Assembly (NCBI GenBank): GCA_023388495.1
Contig: JAEWGC010000037.1
Location: 260,875 to 324,874 of the forward strand
DNA: 64,000 nt
Direction of reading: 5' to 3'
DNA from: Bacillota bacterium
GTDB lineage: Bacteria; Bacillota; Clostridia; Tissierellales; Tissierellaceae
Of the stretch, positions 28,960 to 37,204 are shown piece by piece. A program made the position numbers and the translations under genes. The notes beneath the pieces are model-generated. The model saw only the letters and a list, made by a program, of their open reading frames with translations, did not search any database and was not told the origin of the DNA. Within the stretch, counting starts at the first letter, position 1. Every line of letters begins with the position of its first letter.

Positions 28960-30726
28960 TTAAATCATCTCCTCAACAATATTTCCACCTACATTTCTAA
29001 ATAATTCGCAATAAAGTTTACTATTCTGAATTAGATAATTATGATCTCCTCTTTCTGCTACAACTCCTTCATCTATCAAAAATATTTCATCACTTTCTAT
29101 AATTGAGGATACTTTATGACTTATAAAAATTACTACAGAATTCTCACTTAATTCCTTTATGATAGATACTACAAGTTTTTCAGATTTTCCGTCCAGATTT
29201 GAGGTCACTTCATCAAAAATATAAATTTTAGTATTTCTTAACAGTGCACGGGCAATACTAAGCTTTTGTTTTTGTCCACTTGAAAATGTTGATGCTCCCT
29301 CTCCAATTACAGTTTCATATTTTTCAGGAAGTGTATTTATATACTCATCCAAATCAACCTTTTTGCAGATATCAATTACCTCTTTATCACTTACATCAGG
29401 ATTAGCAAATTTTATATTATTTAATATAGTATCATTAAAGAAAAAATCTTCTTTTTGTACATAGGTTATATTTTTTCTTAATCTCTCTTTAGGTATATCT
29501 CTATAGTAATCTCCATTAAGCTTTAATTCACCATAATTAGTATCGTATAATTTGACCAACAATTTTGCAATTGTACTTTTCCCGCAGCCATTCTTCCCCA
29601 CAAAACTATAAAATCCAAATGATGATATTTTAAATGAAAAATTATTTAAAACCGGTTTATCCTTTTCACTATACTTAAAACAAATATCCTTTCCTTCAAT
29701 GTCTACATTTTTTAAAGGAAAATCATTCTCTGAAAGCACTTTTCCCTCGCTACTCTGAGACATAATTTCATTTATTCTGTTTAAAGATATCATAACCTTC
29801 TGTTTACTTATGTTCAATCCCAAAACTTCTGATATAGAAGAAAAGAGATTACTTATATATGTGTTAAATGAGACCATTGTTCCTATTGTCAGTAAATTTG
29901 ACCTTATTAAAACAGCAGACAAATATATTACATATAATGAAGAAATAACAGTTATTAAAGTATTCAAAAGATCAACTGTATTATTTAAAAAAATTGACCT
30001 TTTAAAAATTTTAAAATCTGCTGAGATAAAGCTTCTAAATTTCTCATTCACAGAATCTTCAAGCATATAGCTTTTAATCCCTATATTATTTGAAAATATT
30101 TCATTTTGAAAACCATAATATTTATCGTTATATTCCTTTTTTCTCTTTGCCAACTCTTTAAAATATCTTCTTGACATAAATGTCACTGCAAAAGAAGCAG
30201 GAATATAAAAAATTGCCACTGAGGTTAATTGAGTTGAAATCTTGAAAACAAAATATAATGAGACACATATATTAACCAATATATGCAAAGAACTCGTAAT
30301 AACATTTATGCAAAATGAAACGATTTCATCAGAATCTCCAGTTAAACGATACATAAATTCCCCTGTATCATATTTATCATAAGCCTTTGTTTTAAGCCTT
30401 ACTATTTTATCAAACATATTCCTCTGAACATTTTTGGATACCCTAAAACTTAAGGTCTGGCCTAAATAGTCTTCATAAATCCCTAACAAAGCTGTAAACA
30501 CTGTTACAACAAAATATATGGCAATCAGCTTTATTAAATATTCCATATTTGAAAAAGAAATTCCATCAATCATTTCACCATATAAATAGGGATTTATATT
30601 CTTTATAACGGTTCCGCCGAATATCATCAAAACCAAAAATATCAATTTGTTTTTTTCTGGAGAAATGTATTCTTTAATAAAATCATTTAATTTTCCATTA
30701 TCTTCTTTATTCTTATTAGATTTCAT
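28960..30726 (-). CDS. Exporter-type ABC transporter, fused membrane and ATPase domains (588 aa)
   Basis: An N-terminal six-helix ABC_membrane domain (about 25-320) is fused to an ATPase domain with Walker A (GKNGCGKST, about 375), signature FSSGQKQKLSIARA and Walker B IYIFDEVTSNLD. There is no N-terminal C39 peptidase domain, so it cannot trim a double-glycine leader. In this position it is the best candidate for exporting the modified peptides encoded upstream. It precedes the importer-like permeases with no gap. Confidence 0.88.
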   Translation of the reverse strand: MKSNKNKEDNGKLNDFIKEYISPEKNKLIFLVLMIFGGTVIKNINPYLYGEMIDGISFSNMEYLIKLIAIYFVVTVFTALLGIYEDYLGQTLSFRVSKNVQRNMFDKIVRLKTKAYDKYDTGEFMYRLTGDSDEIVSFCINVITSSLHILVNICVSLYFVFKISTQLTSVAIFYIPASFAVTFMSRRYFKELAKRKKEYNDKYYGFQNEIFSNNIGIKSYMLEDSVNEKFRSFISADFKIFKRSIFLNNTVDLLNTLITVISSLYVIYLSAVLIRSNLLTIGTMVSFNTYISNLFSSISEVLGLNISKQKVMISLNRINEIMSQSSEGKVLSENDFPLKNVDIEGKDICFKYSEKDKPVLNNFSFKISSFGFYSFVGKNGCGKSTIAKLLVKLYDTNYGELKLNGDYYRDIPKERLRKNITYVQKEDFFFNDTILNNIKFANPDVSDKEVIDICKKVDLDEYINTLPEKYETVIGEGASTFSSGQKQKLSIARALLRNTKIYIFDEVTSNLDGKSEKLVVSIIKELSENSVVIFISHKVSSIIESDEIFLIDEGVVAERGDHNYLIQNSKLYCELFRNVGGNIVEEMI

Positions 30727-30793
30727 CTTAATTCTTTTCTCTCCTTGCTCATATTTTAAATTTCCTTATTCATCTATCTAAAATATGTCTGTA

Positions 30794-30825
30794 GCCCTGC
30801 AAGCCTTTTAAAACTTGCAGGGCCC
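30794..30825. repeat. CCTGCAAG hairpin, copy 1
   Basis: An inverted repeat (GCCCTGCAAGCCTTTT...AAAACTTGCAGGGC) lies just after the solute-binding protein gene. A nearly identical hairpin lies just before that gene. Neither is followed by a strong T-run, so processing or stability roles are as likely as termination. Confidence 0.65.
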
Positions 30826-30830
30826 TATAT

Positions 30831-33185
30831 CTACTCATTCAACCTTAAATCCACATTTTCCTGTGCCTTCTTAATCGCCTCTACCAAAGTGATTTTATCG
30901 TTCAAATATTGGGTTATTGGGTCTTCAATATCTTTCTTGAAGTGATTTACATCGTAAAAGAAGTCTATTTTTTTTGAACTTTTCATGGACGAATTTTCAA
31001 ATTTTTCCAACAACTCCATAGGATATTGATTTTCAAATTGGCTTTTATACCTAGTTCCAAGCTTTCGTTCTGCAGCAACATTTAATGGAGTCCCCTTCAA
31101 TTGGGAATCTTGCTGCATATCCTGTTCCAACAAAAATCTTAAAAACTTCCATGCACTTTCCTTTCTATCGGAACGGGCGTTGATAGAATACATATTGTCG
31201 CTATAAGCTCTCCGATTGTCGTTTTTCTCTCCCGCAAATAAAGGAATATAGATTTTCTTTGTTCCATTAAGATTTGATTCACAGAAATATTTCATCTGGT
31301 CCCTATAATTCTTTCCATAATTGCTCATGAAGCGAAGTAAAGATCCATGGAATGAACGTTCTAATTGCATCCCCAGTGGACTATCGAGGGCAAAGTTTTT
31401 ACTCTTATAGCACTCCTTAAATTCTCTCATTAAATCTACAAACCATTTTTGGTGTAAATCTGCTTTCTTTTTTTTCAAATCAATTAAATCTGGAATATTT
31501 GCCATAAGTATCTCGTTCAATACAGATTCTTTTGGATTTACTCCAACAAACAGATGAGCATCTGGCGCCTTTTTCTCTATGACTTTCGTCCATTTTAAAA
31601 CATCACTCCATTTTAAATGATTATAATCTACATTTAATTCTAACTCATCCGCTAATTCCTCATTAATTTCATAAAAATAATATGAAAAACTAACAGGAAG
31701 CCCACGAATAGCATTGTCTATCTTGATTGCTTTCAGGGCATTTTTGTTCAATTCGTCATAACTTGGGTCTTTTTTCAGATAAGGTGCCAAATCTTCAAAT
31801 GCGTCCGTTCGAAATACATCCTGATAAACAAGCCCAGCAGCTCCCGTAGCGACTATATCTCCAATTTCTCCCGTTAAAATGTCCATTGCCAGCTGTTCAG
31901 AGTATTTCTCCCTATGTTTTAAAAATTGTTCTCCGTTGTTATAAATATAATTATATTCCACCTTTTCTTCTGGATATTTTATTTCATATACCTTAATGGC
32001 ATTAGCTAAAGAATCCTGTTTAAAAGGTGCCGTAATTGTCAAAGTTACTGGCCTTTCACTATTGTATCTTTTTTCCTTTTCCCTATAGGCAAAGAATTTA
32101 TAGGGGTGACTTCCATTTTCATCACTACCTCTAAGGGAAAAATAAACCTCTTCATTATCTCCTATACGAAAATCCCAGATCCAATAGTTGGGATCTAAAT
32201 TAGTATAAGAGGAATCTTTACCAAGTATAAAAACTTCTCCTAAGTTCTCTCCATCTTCTCCTTTGTATGCAACAATCTTTCCTTCTTTAAAAGGGCATAG
32301 GGCATAGACCTTATCCATAGATTGATTGTAGGAGATATCTGTAATAACAGTATCTTCATATTTCTGGTATATTTTTTCAAATGTATTCACGTCAAATTTA
32401 ATACAATAGTTTCCATATAAATCTGGTGTCTCGGTTTCTTCCCCTTCAAAATATGTCTTTCCCTCTGTTGCTAGAAATAAGTTCCCATCCTTATCTAATT
32501 CAATTCCTCTATTAGCACTAATAAAAGTCTTAAGGAGAGCCCCCCCCTTGGTATAAGCTTGAAAACAAGATTCGTCTCTTCTCTTTAATGCATGACCAGA
32601 AAAATAGAGGTTTTTATTATCGGTATTCATATTTCGTATGTCCAAGTAAAGGTCTTCATCATCATATTCATCAAAGCCTTCTGCTATCTTAAAATTTTCC
32701 AGTATAAGGGGCGGATTTGCTTCCTGTCCTGTTTCGTCAAAGGATTTTACAATGGTCTGTTTCAAATCATTGTAATATTTAATAGTCCAGAATACATTGT
32801 TTTCATCGATACATAGTCCGTCATTTTTATACATTTCTTCATTAGGAAATTCATAAATATAGTCTCCAGTATCCATATCCATCAAAGACATTTTTTGGCT
32901 CTCAGGATTTTTTGAAAGTCTGACAGGTTTATCTTTAAATTTCATAATCCAAATATGTCGTATATCCTCAAAAACTTCTTCTCCCCTTGATTCTTCAATA
33001 TAATATAATCTTTCATCTTTAGGTTCTTGGTCAATTTCCATCGCCTCTTCTACAGGTTGGGAAATTTCTTCTTCGTGCTTATCTTCACTTTTCCATATCT
33101 TTTGAAAGAAAATCACACCAACAACAATAACCGCCACGATAGCGATAATTAATGCTATTTGCTTCTTCTTTTCATTATTTCTCAT
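30831..33185 (-). CDS. Membrane-anchored protein with propeller-like region and extracellular solute-binding domain (784 aa)
   Basis: The frame opens at 33224, but GAGGGAGGTGCC selects the ATG at 33185. One membrane helix (about 8-28) anchors an extracellular protein; there is no lipobox Cys. Residues about 50-370 contain repeated strand motifs (KDGNLFLAT, DNEEVYFSLRG) suggestive of a beta-propeller. Residues about 385-784 resemble family-1 sugar-type solute-binding proteins (IKVYEIKYPEEKVEY, VGVNPKES, SAWKFLRFLLEQ). It probably delivers ligand to the permeases downstream. A G8 run at 32540-32547 sits in the coding strand. Confidence 0.82.
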   Translation of the reverse strand: MRNNEKKKQIALIIAIVAVIVVGVIFFQKIWKSEDKHEEEISQPVEEAMEIDQEPKDERLYYIEESRGEEVFEDIRHIWIMKFKDKPVRLSKNPESQKMSLMDMDTGDYIYEFPNEEMYKNDGLCIDENNVFWTIKYYNDLKQTIVKSFDETGQEANPPLILENFKIAEGFDEYDDEDLYLDIRNMNTDNKNLYFSGHALKRRDESCFQAYTKGGALLKTFISANRGIELDKDGNLFLATEGKTYFEGEETETPDLYGNYCIKFDVNTFEKIYQKYEDTVITDISYNQSMDKVYALCPFKEGKIVAYKGEDGENLGEVFILGKDSSYTNLDPNYWIWDFRIGDNEEVYFSLRGSDENGSHPYKFFAYREKEKRYNSERPVTLTITAPFKQDSLANAIKVYEIKYPEEKVEYNYIYNNGEQFLKHREKYSEQLAMDILTGEIGDIVATGAAGLVYQDVFRTDAFEDLAPYLKKDPSYDELNKNALKAIKIDNAIRGLPVSFSYYFYEINEELADELELNVDYNHLKWSDVLKWTKVIEKKAPDAHLFVGVNPKESVLNEILMANIPDLIDLKKKKADLHQKWFVDLMREFKECYKSKNFALDSPLGMQLERSFHGSLLRFMSNYGKNYRDQMKYFCESNLNGTKKIYIPLFAGEKNDNRRAYSDNMYSINARSDRKESAWKFLRFLLEQDMQQDSQLKGTPLNVAAERKLGTRYKSQFENQYPMELLEKFENSSMKSSKKIDFFYDVNHFKKDIEDPITQYLNDKITLVEAIKKAQENVDLRLNE

Positions 33186-33210
33186 AAGGCACCTCCCTCT
33201 GAATATATAT

Positions 33211-33246
33211 ATGTATCCCTGCAAGCTTTTATTAAAGCTTGCAGGG
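33211..33246. repeat. CCTGCAAG hairpin, copy 2, after the CXXX precursor gene
   Basis: A perfect 13-bp stem (CCCTGCAAGCTTT/AAAGCTTGCAGGG) lies between the precursor peptide gene and the solute-binding protein gene. Hairpins at this place in peptide clusters often raise precursor mRNA relative to downstream genes; that role is inferred. Confidence 0.75.
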
Positions 33247-33257
33247 TTCTGTTTCTA

Positions 33258-33434
33258 CTACTCCTTGTTCGGAGTTGCAAAAGGTCCCACGTTAATGGCA
33301 CATGTCATTGCACATGTATCTTGACATACACTTCCGCAACCACTTGAACATTTGTCTCCACACTTGTCACATGCTGATGGTGTAATCGGTGATTTTAAAT
33401 TATTCACCTTTTTTAGCTTGCTTTCATAAGCCAT
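33258..33434 (-). CDS. Cysteine-rich CXXX-repeat precursor peptide (58 aa)
   Basis: A GAGGGGGG site selects the ATG at 33434, giving 58 residues. A leader of about 20 residues is followed by cysteines at 22, 25, 29, 33, 37, 41 and 45, so the last six are spaced exactly four apart. The tail (INVGPFATPNKE) is free of Cys. This fits the ribosomally made CXXX-repeat peptides that are modified by a dedicated radical SAM maturase, and such a maturase is encoded two genes upstream. The final chemistry is unknown; thioether bonds are the usual expectation for Cys-rich radical SAM targets. Confidence 0.85.
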   Translation of the reverse strand: MAYESKLKKVNNLKSPITPSACDKCGDKCSSGCGSVCQDTCAMTCAINVGPFATPNKE

Positions 33435-33517
33435 AATATCCCCCCTCAAATATATTGTGAATACCCCTTTGGGTATAACACTCCAAAGAACTTATATATC
33501 TTTAATTGTTTCTCCCA

Positions 33518-33781
33518 TCAGTCTTGGCTAATGACCTCCTGCGTTTCAAACTTTATCCACAGGTTGCTCCCTTCCCAATTATGTTCTTGAACCATTCTCT
33601 TCCACCAATTATTAAATTCATGAAGTGTTTTTCCGTAATCCTTAATAAACTTTTCATATAATTCGGTATCCTTAACATCAATGATTTTTGTTAAATTTTC
33701 AAGTGCAAGTTTCTTTTCAAATAGATCTTGAATATCCTCAAAATCTTTATCTGAAAGTTTCCATACAACTTTTTCCCTCAT
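33518..33781 (-). CDS. Small partner protein of the CXXX-repeat peptide system (87 aa)
   Basis: This 87-residue acidic, helical protein (KVVWKLSDKDFEDIQDLFEKK at the start, FNNWWKRMVQEHNW near 55-68) resembles the short 'CXXX repeat peptide modification system' proteins that accompany these clusters, judged by memory of that family. GGGGGAACTAAA precedes the ATG. It lies 11 bp downstream of the maturase and upstream of the precursor. A role in binding leader peptide or maturase is inferred. Confidence 0.7.
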   Translation of the reverse strand: MREKVVWKLSDKDFEDIQDLFEKKLALENLTKIIDVKDTELYEKFIKDYGKTLHEFNNWWKRMVQEHNWEGSNLWIKFETQEVISQD

Positions 33782-33792
33782 TTTAGTTCCCC

Positions 33793-35979
33793 CTATCTTT
33801 TATATTTGTAATAGCCTGTAAAATCCCCAATATTTCCCGAAAATTTAGTAATTGGGTCTAAATAACCCTCCCTCTTTATTTCTCTTAAAGTAGGCAGTTC
33901 CATTTTCTCTGATAAAGGCTTTAACTTTTCTAAAATATTAATTGATATATCCCTTTCTATATGGCTTTTTCTACATTGAAAAGACGGCGAAACATTGACT
34001 TCATTTGTATATAATCTATTGGTATATACACAATCTCTACATTGATATGCATCACAAATTCTACATAAATTACTATTTTTTATTTCATATAATCGTTTTG
34101 AATAATCCTTGGAAATTCCACTTTCTAAATTACCTATACACTCATCAGGGTTATTTGAATATTCTCCACAACAAGTATAAATCTTTTCTTCCGGCGATAT
34201 AATAAAAATGTTCTCCCCCGCCATGCAATTTTCATGTTTGTCAAGGAAAATTGTATCAGTAAGTAAATTTAATTCCTTTAAAACTCCATTATTCTCCAAT
34301 TCGTCGATTAAAAATTCACTTATTTCCTTCATTTGCAAACGATATTCTTCTTCATTAAAGTTCTTATCTAGTCCCGTGATATTGAGATTGATACGATTAC
34401 AATTTTCTAATAAGGTTTTTACACTTTTTGCTAATTTCTTTATTTCATCTGAATTTATATTTAATATTACATTTTCTTGAAATGAATCAGATTCATTTAT
34501 ACTTTCCAGATTGTAAACGGGTAAAATCCTTTTTAGACCAGTTTCTTTTGCAAATTTATAAAATTTTGCAGGAACTATGTGTAGAATATCATAATTTAGG
34601 TATTCTTCTATATTTTCAAAATCAAAGCTATTATTTGAATGCACGAATATAGGTCTTAAAAAGTTCTGTCGTGCAAAATTTAAGCCATTTATAATTTCAT
34701 CTTTACCCATAGCATTATGGACTTTATTTTCATTTTTATATGAGCAGTAAGTCACATAGTCATCGGATAATAAGAAATAAAGCTGCTTCTTTTGCGTTTG
34801 TCCATTACTTCTTTCTATATCTAAAAGATTGTAAAGCTTTGAAAAGTAATAGTCATTTGCTCTGACCCTTGCCTTATGCATTTTACAGATATACTTCGCT
34901 CTATAAAAGTTTGTAGGGGTAGGCGCCTCATCATAGTTGAAGGCTTGACAAAATGCACATCCTGTGGCAATTTCACAATTCAAGCATTCTTCGTCACTTT
35001 GAATTCTATTTGTAGATAAAACAAAAGGACGAACTTTTTCCATATCAACTCCATCCTTTAGATTTCCGAGCACCCATTCCTTATGGTTATTCAATGAGTG
35101 TCCGTAGTACCTTAAGCATGGATAAATATTTCCACTAGGATTGAAAGATATCATTTTTCCAGCTCCACAGTAAGTTCTGTCCATATCCTCTTCCGCATAA
35201 GGAAAGCCTATTCCTTCATCAAAAAATGAGCAATAAAATCCTTTATCATATAATTCATTTTCAATTACATAATCTGCAAGTTTTATAAGCTGTTCTTCTA
35301 AAATTTTGTCATCTCCCTCTTTCCAGACATCTTCAAATACAACATTTGCATTAACTTCATTAATTCCTCTATTCCAAAGTGAAATTATACTATCATATAG
35401 TAATGGTAAATCCTGACTTGCAAAAGTTACTTTCGTCACTCCTCTAAATTGACTCAACCATAAATCTACGCCTTTATCAATAGTGTCAAAAGATCCAGAA
35501 CCATCTGGAAAAACCCTCTGTAAGTCATGTTTTTCTTTTGTCCCATCAAGTGAAATTGTAACTGATATCTTGTTCATATTTTTATTTATAAAATTTTGAA
35601 CAATGGGACTTGAATAATTAACTCCATTTGTGCAAATACTTATTCTGTAATTCCAATACCAATCATGATTTAGTTTAAATGCCGTAATTTTAAAATAGTC
35701 ACATATTTGGTCAATAAGCTCCGCCTCTAAAAAAGGTTCTCCACCGATGAATTCTAAAATGAGGGCTTCGGAGTATCTTAGATCATTGGAATTTAAAAGG
35801 TAATCCACAAATTTCTTTGCAGTTTCAAAGTTCATTTTTTTATCGGAAGATTTATGGGTTACATAGCAGTATTTACACCTAAGGTTACAATCCTCAGTAA
35901 CTATAAAAGTTATAGTTTGTGATTTATCAGAGCGCCAACCTCCTACGGTTTTTCCAAATGTGTATCCTTTTCTTTCCAT
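33793..35979 (-). CDS. Radical SAM/SPASM peptide maturase with second, degenerate module (728 aa)
   Basis: AAGGAGTGGTACAA selects the ATG at 35979. The radical SAM cluster motif CxxxCxxC is at Cys31, Cys35 and Cys38, and a SPASM-type cysteine set (CGAGK, CLRYYG, CLNCE, GCAFC, CKMH) spans about 275-375. A second half (about 395-728) starts LYFLLSDDYVTYCSY, lacks CxxxCxxC, and ends with another cysteine-rich cluster (YTCCGE, CRICDAYQCRDC, QCRKS). This second half resembles the separate 'CXXX repeat peptide maturase' protein, so the gene looks like a fusion of the two. The substrate is the Cys-rich peptide downstream. Confidence 0.88.
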   Translation of the reverse strand: MERKGYTFGKTVGGWRSDKSQTITFIVTEDCNLRCKYCYVTHKSSDKKMNFETAKKFVDYLLNSNDLRYSEALILEFIGGEPFLEAELIDQICDYFKITAFKLNHDWYWNYRISICTNGVNYSSPIVQNFINKNMNKISVTISLDGTKEKHDLQRVFPDGSGSFDTIDKGVDLWLSQFRGVTKVTFASQDLPLLYDSIISLWNRGINEVNANVVFEDVWKEGDDKILEEQLIKLADYVIENELYDKGFYCSFFDEGIGFPYAEEDMDRTYCGAGKMISFNPSGNIYPCLRYYGHSLNNHKEWVLGNLKDGVDMEKVRPFVLSTNRIQSDEECLNCEIATGCAFCQAFNYDEAPTPTNFYRAKYICKMHKARVRANDYYFSKLYNLLDIERSNGQTQKKQLYFLLSDDYVTYCSYKNENKVHNAMGKDEIINGLNFARQNFLRPIFVHSNNSFDFENIEEYLNYDILHIVPAKFYKFAKETGLKRILPVYNLESINESDSFQENVILNINSDEIKKLAKSVKTLLENCNRINLNITGLDKNFNEEEYRLQMKEISEFLIDELENNGVLKELNLLTDTIFLDKHENCMAGENIFIISPEEKIYTCCGEYSNNPDECIGNLESGISKDYSKRLYEIKNSNLCRICDAYQCRDCVYTNRLYTNEVNVSPSFQCRKSHIERDISINILEKLKPLSEKMELPTLREIKREGYLDPITKFSGNIGDFTGYYKYKR

Positions 35980-36042
35980 TTGTACCACTCCTTGTATCAA
36001 ATTATTTATAAATAAAACTTAAATTTGGATTATACTAAAAGG

Positions 36043-36151
36043 AACCATCTGTGATGGCAATAAATCTAAGTGTTCAAGTAATAAAATTTAAAGAATATCC
36101 ATAATCATACATAGTTATCTTCAATTAATAACTTAACCACAACAACAATTT
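36043..36151 (-). promoter_or_regulatory. Short spacer between lanthipeptide precursor and maturase genes
   Basis: No gene is visible. A small hairpin (CCATC-ACA-GATGG, about 36045-36057) lies here, and a TATAAT box lies just after it at about 36030, without a clear -35 at normal spacing. The maturase may have its own weak promoter or be read from the precursor transcript. Confidence 0.35.
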
Positions 36152-36316
36152 TTAACAGCAGGTAAGAAAACTAGTTGGACAGGTATAAGTTATTGAATTT
36201 ATACGCTTAATATCTTCATTAAGCATTTTATCAATATCTTCATTTGTAAAATCTTCAATAATTGAATCAATTTCAATTAATCTTAATTCTTCTCTTTCCA
36301 ATAAGCCTAAATCCAT
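36152..36316 (-). CDS. Lanthipeptide precursor, salivaricin A-like core (54 aa)
   Basis: AAGGGGGATATACC precedes an ATG at 36316; stop TAA ends at 36152. The leader (residues 1 to about 39) is acidic and helical, rich in Glu, Asp and Ile. The last 14 residues, SITYTCPTSFLTCC, line up without gaps with the end of salivaricin A (lacticin 481 group): Ile, Thr, Cys, Pro, Ser and the final Cys-Cys coincide. Six Ser/Thr and three Cys are available for (methyl)lanthionine rings. No double-Gly cleavage site precedes the core. The LanM synthetase upstream is the likely modifying enzyme. Confidence 0.8.
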   Translation of the reverse strand: MDLGLLEREELRLIEIDSIIEDFTNEDIDKMLNEDIKRINSITYTCPTSFLTCC

Positions 36317-36512
36317 GGTATATCCCCCTTGTTCATTTTATTAACAATCCATAGCTTTTTATCATATAACTCTTTCAACAATTGCTTTTTTAATAATGCA
36401 TTCAAAATATAAATCTTTTATCTTATTCTAAGATTATCATTCATAGCAAAATATGTCACGGTACTTTTATGCAATTCGAGGTTAATTTTTTAACACTCTT
36501 TAGAATAAATAA
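36317..36512 (-). promoter_or_regulatory. Leader/promoter region of the lanthipeptide precursor
   Basis: This stretch has no gene and should hold the regulated promoter. A candidate on the minus strand is GTGACA with TAATCT 17 bp on, near 36456-36428. The match is weak, as expected for a promoter activated by the response regulator encoded just upstream. Confidence 0.35.
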
Positions 36513-36550
36513 AAAAACAGGCTTATTTATTTTTACTTTAACCTGTTTTT
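36513..36550 (-). terminator. Terminator of the lanM-sensor-regulator operon
   Basis: A 9-bp stem (AAAAACAGG/CCTGTTTTT) with a 20-nt loop, ending in a T-run on the minus strand, separates the regulator gene from the lanthipeptide precursor. Confidence 0.7.
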
Positions 36551-36589
36551 CTATAACTTTATTACTCTATTATTCGCAAATTTTTAATA

Positions 36590-37204
36590 TTATTCTCTAT
36601 AGGTCCTTACATGTACTAGTCCCATTTCGATAGCCTTGAGTACAAGTTCCTGATAATTTGTAATATAAAACTTTTCATATATGGTAGATATGGCATTTGC
36701 TACTGTCCTTACAGATATACCTAGTATTTCTGATACTTCTTTTCTAGTCTTTCCCTCGCAGTATAATCTAATAATTTCTTCTTCTCTTTCAGTTAACCCA
36801 TTAGAGCAACTAATTATATTTTTAAAAAATGTCTCCCCTTGCATTACTCTTCTTAGTTTATCCACTAAAGTATCCACGTCTTCATCCTTGCTGATAAATC
36901 CTTTTGCCCCTATTCTTTTTGCTTCTCTTTCATAGCCAATTAGATCAAAACCTGTCAGCATTACAATTTTTATTTCAGGATATCTTTGTATTAAATCCTT
37001 TGCTATTTCCAAACCACTTTTATTTGATGCTTTTCCCATGTTTATATCCATTAGAATAATATCATATTCTTTTTCTAATATGCTTTCCATAGCTTTAATA
37101 GGATCTATGAAAACATCTATTGACTCTATTGAGCTATTCATTTTTAAAAATTCTTTTAAACTTTTTCCTATCATCTTATGATCATCTATTAATAAAAGTT
37201 TCAT
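36590..37204 (-). CDS. NarL/FixJ-type response regulator (204 aa)
   Basis: The receiver domain (about 1-120) has the acidic pair Asp7-Asp8, phospho-acceptor Asp53 (ILMDINMG), Thr and Lys of the active site. A LuxR-type helix-turn-helix (LTEREEEIIRLYCEGKTRKEVSEILGIS) fills about 135-195. GGAGAAAATACAT selects the ATG at 37204 rather than 37234. It overlaps the sensor kinase gene by 23 bp. Its position suggests it controls the lanthipeptide precursor and modification genes. Confidence 0.9.
   Translation of the reverse strand: MKLLLIDDHKMIGKSLKEFLKMNSSIESIDVFIDPIKAMESILEKEYDIILMDINMGKASNKSGLEIAKDLIQRYPEIKIVMLTGFDLIGYEREAKRIGAKGFISKDEDVDTLVDKLRRVMQGETFFKNIISCSNGLTEREEEIIRLYCEGKTRKEVSEILGISVRTVANAISTIYEKFYITNYQELVLKAIEMGLVHVRTYRE

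Noticed and set aside
28960..30726. LanT-type transporter with a C39 leader peptidase
   Set aside because: The protein starts directly with the membrane domain and has no Cys-His peptidase motif at its N-terminus.
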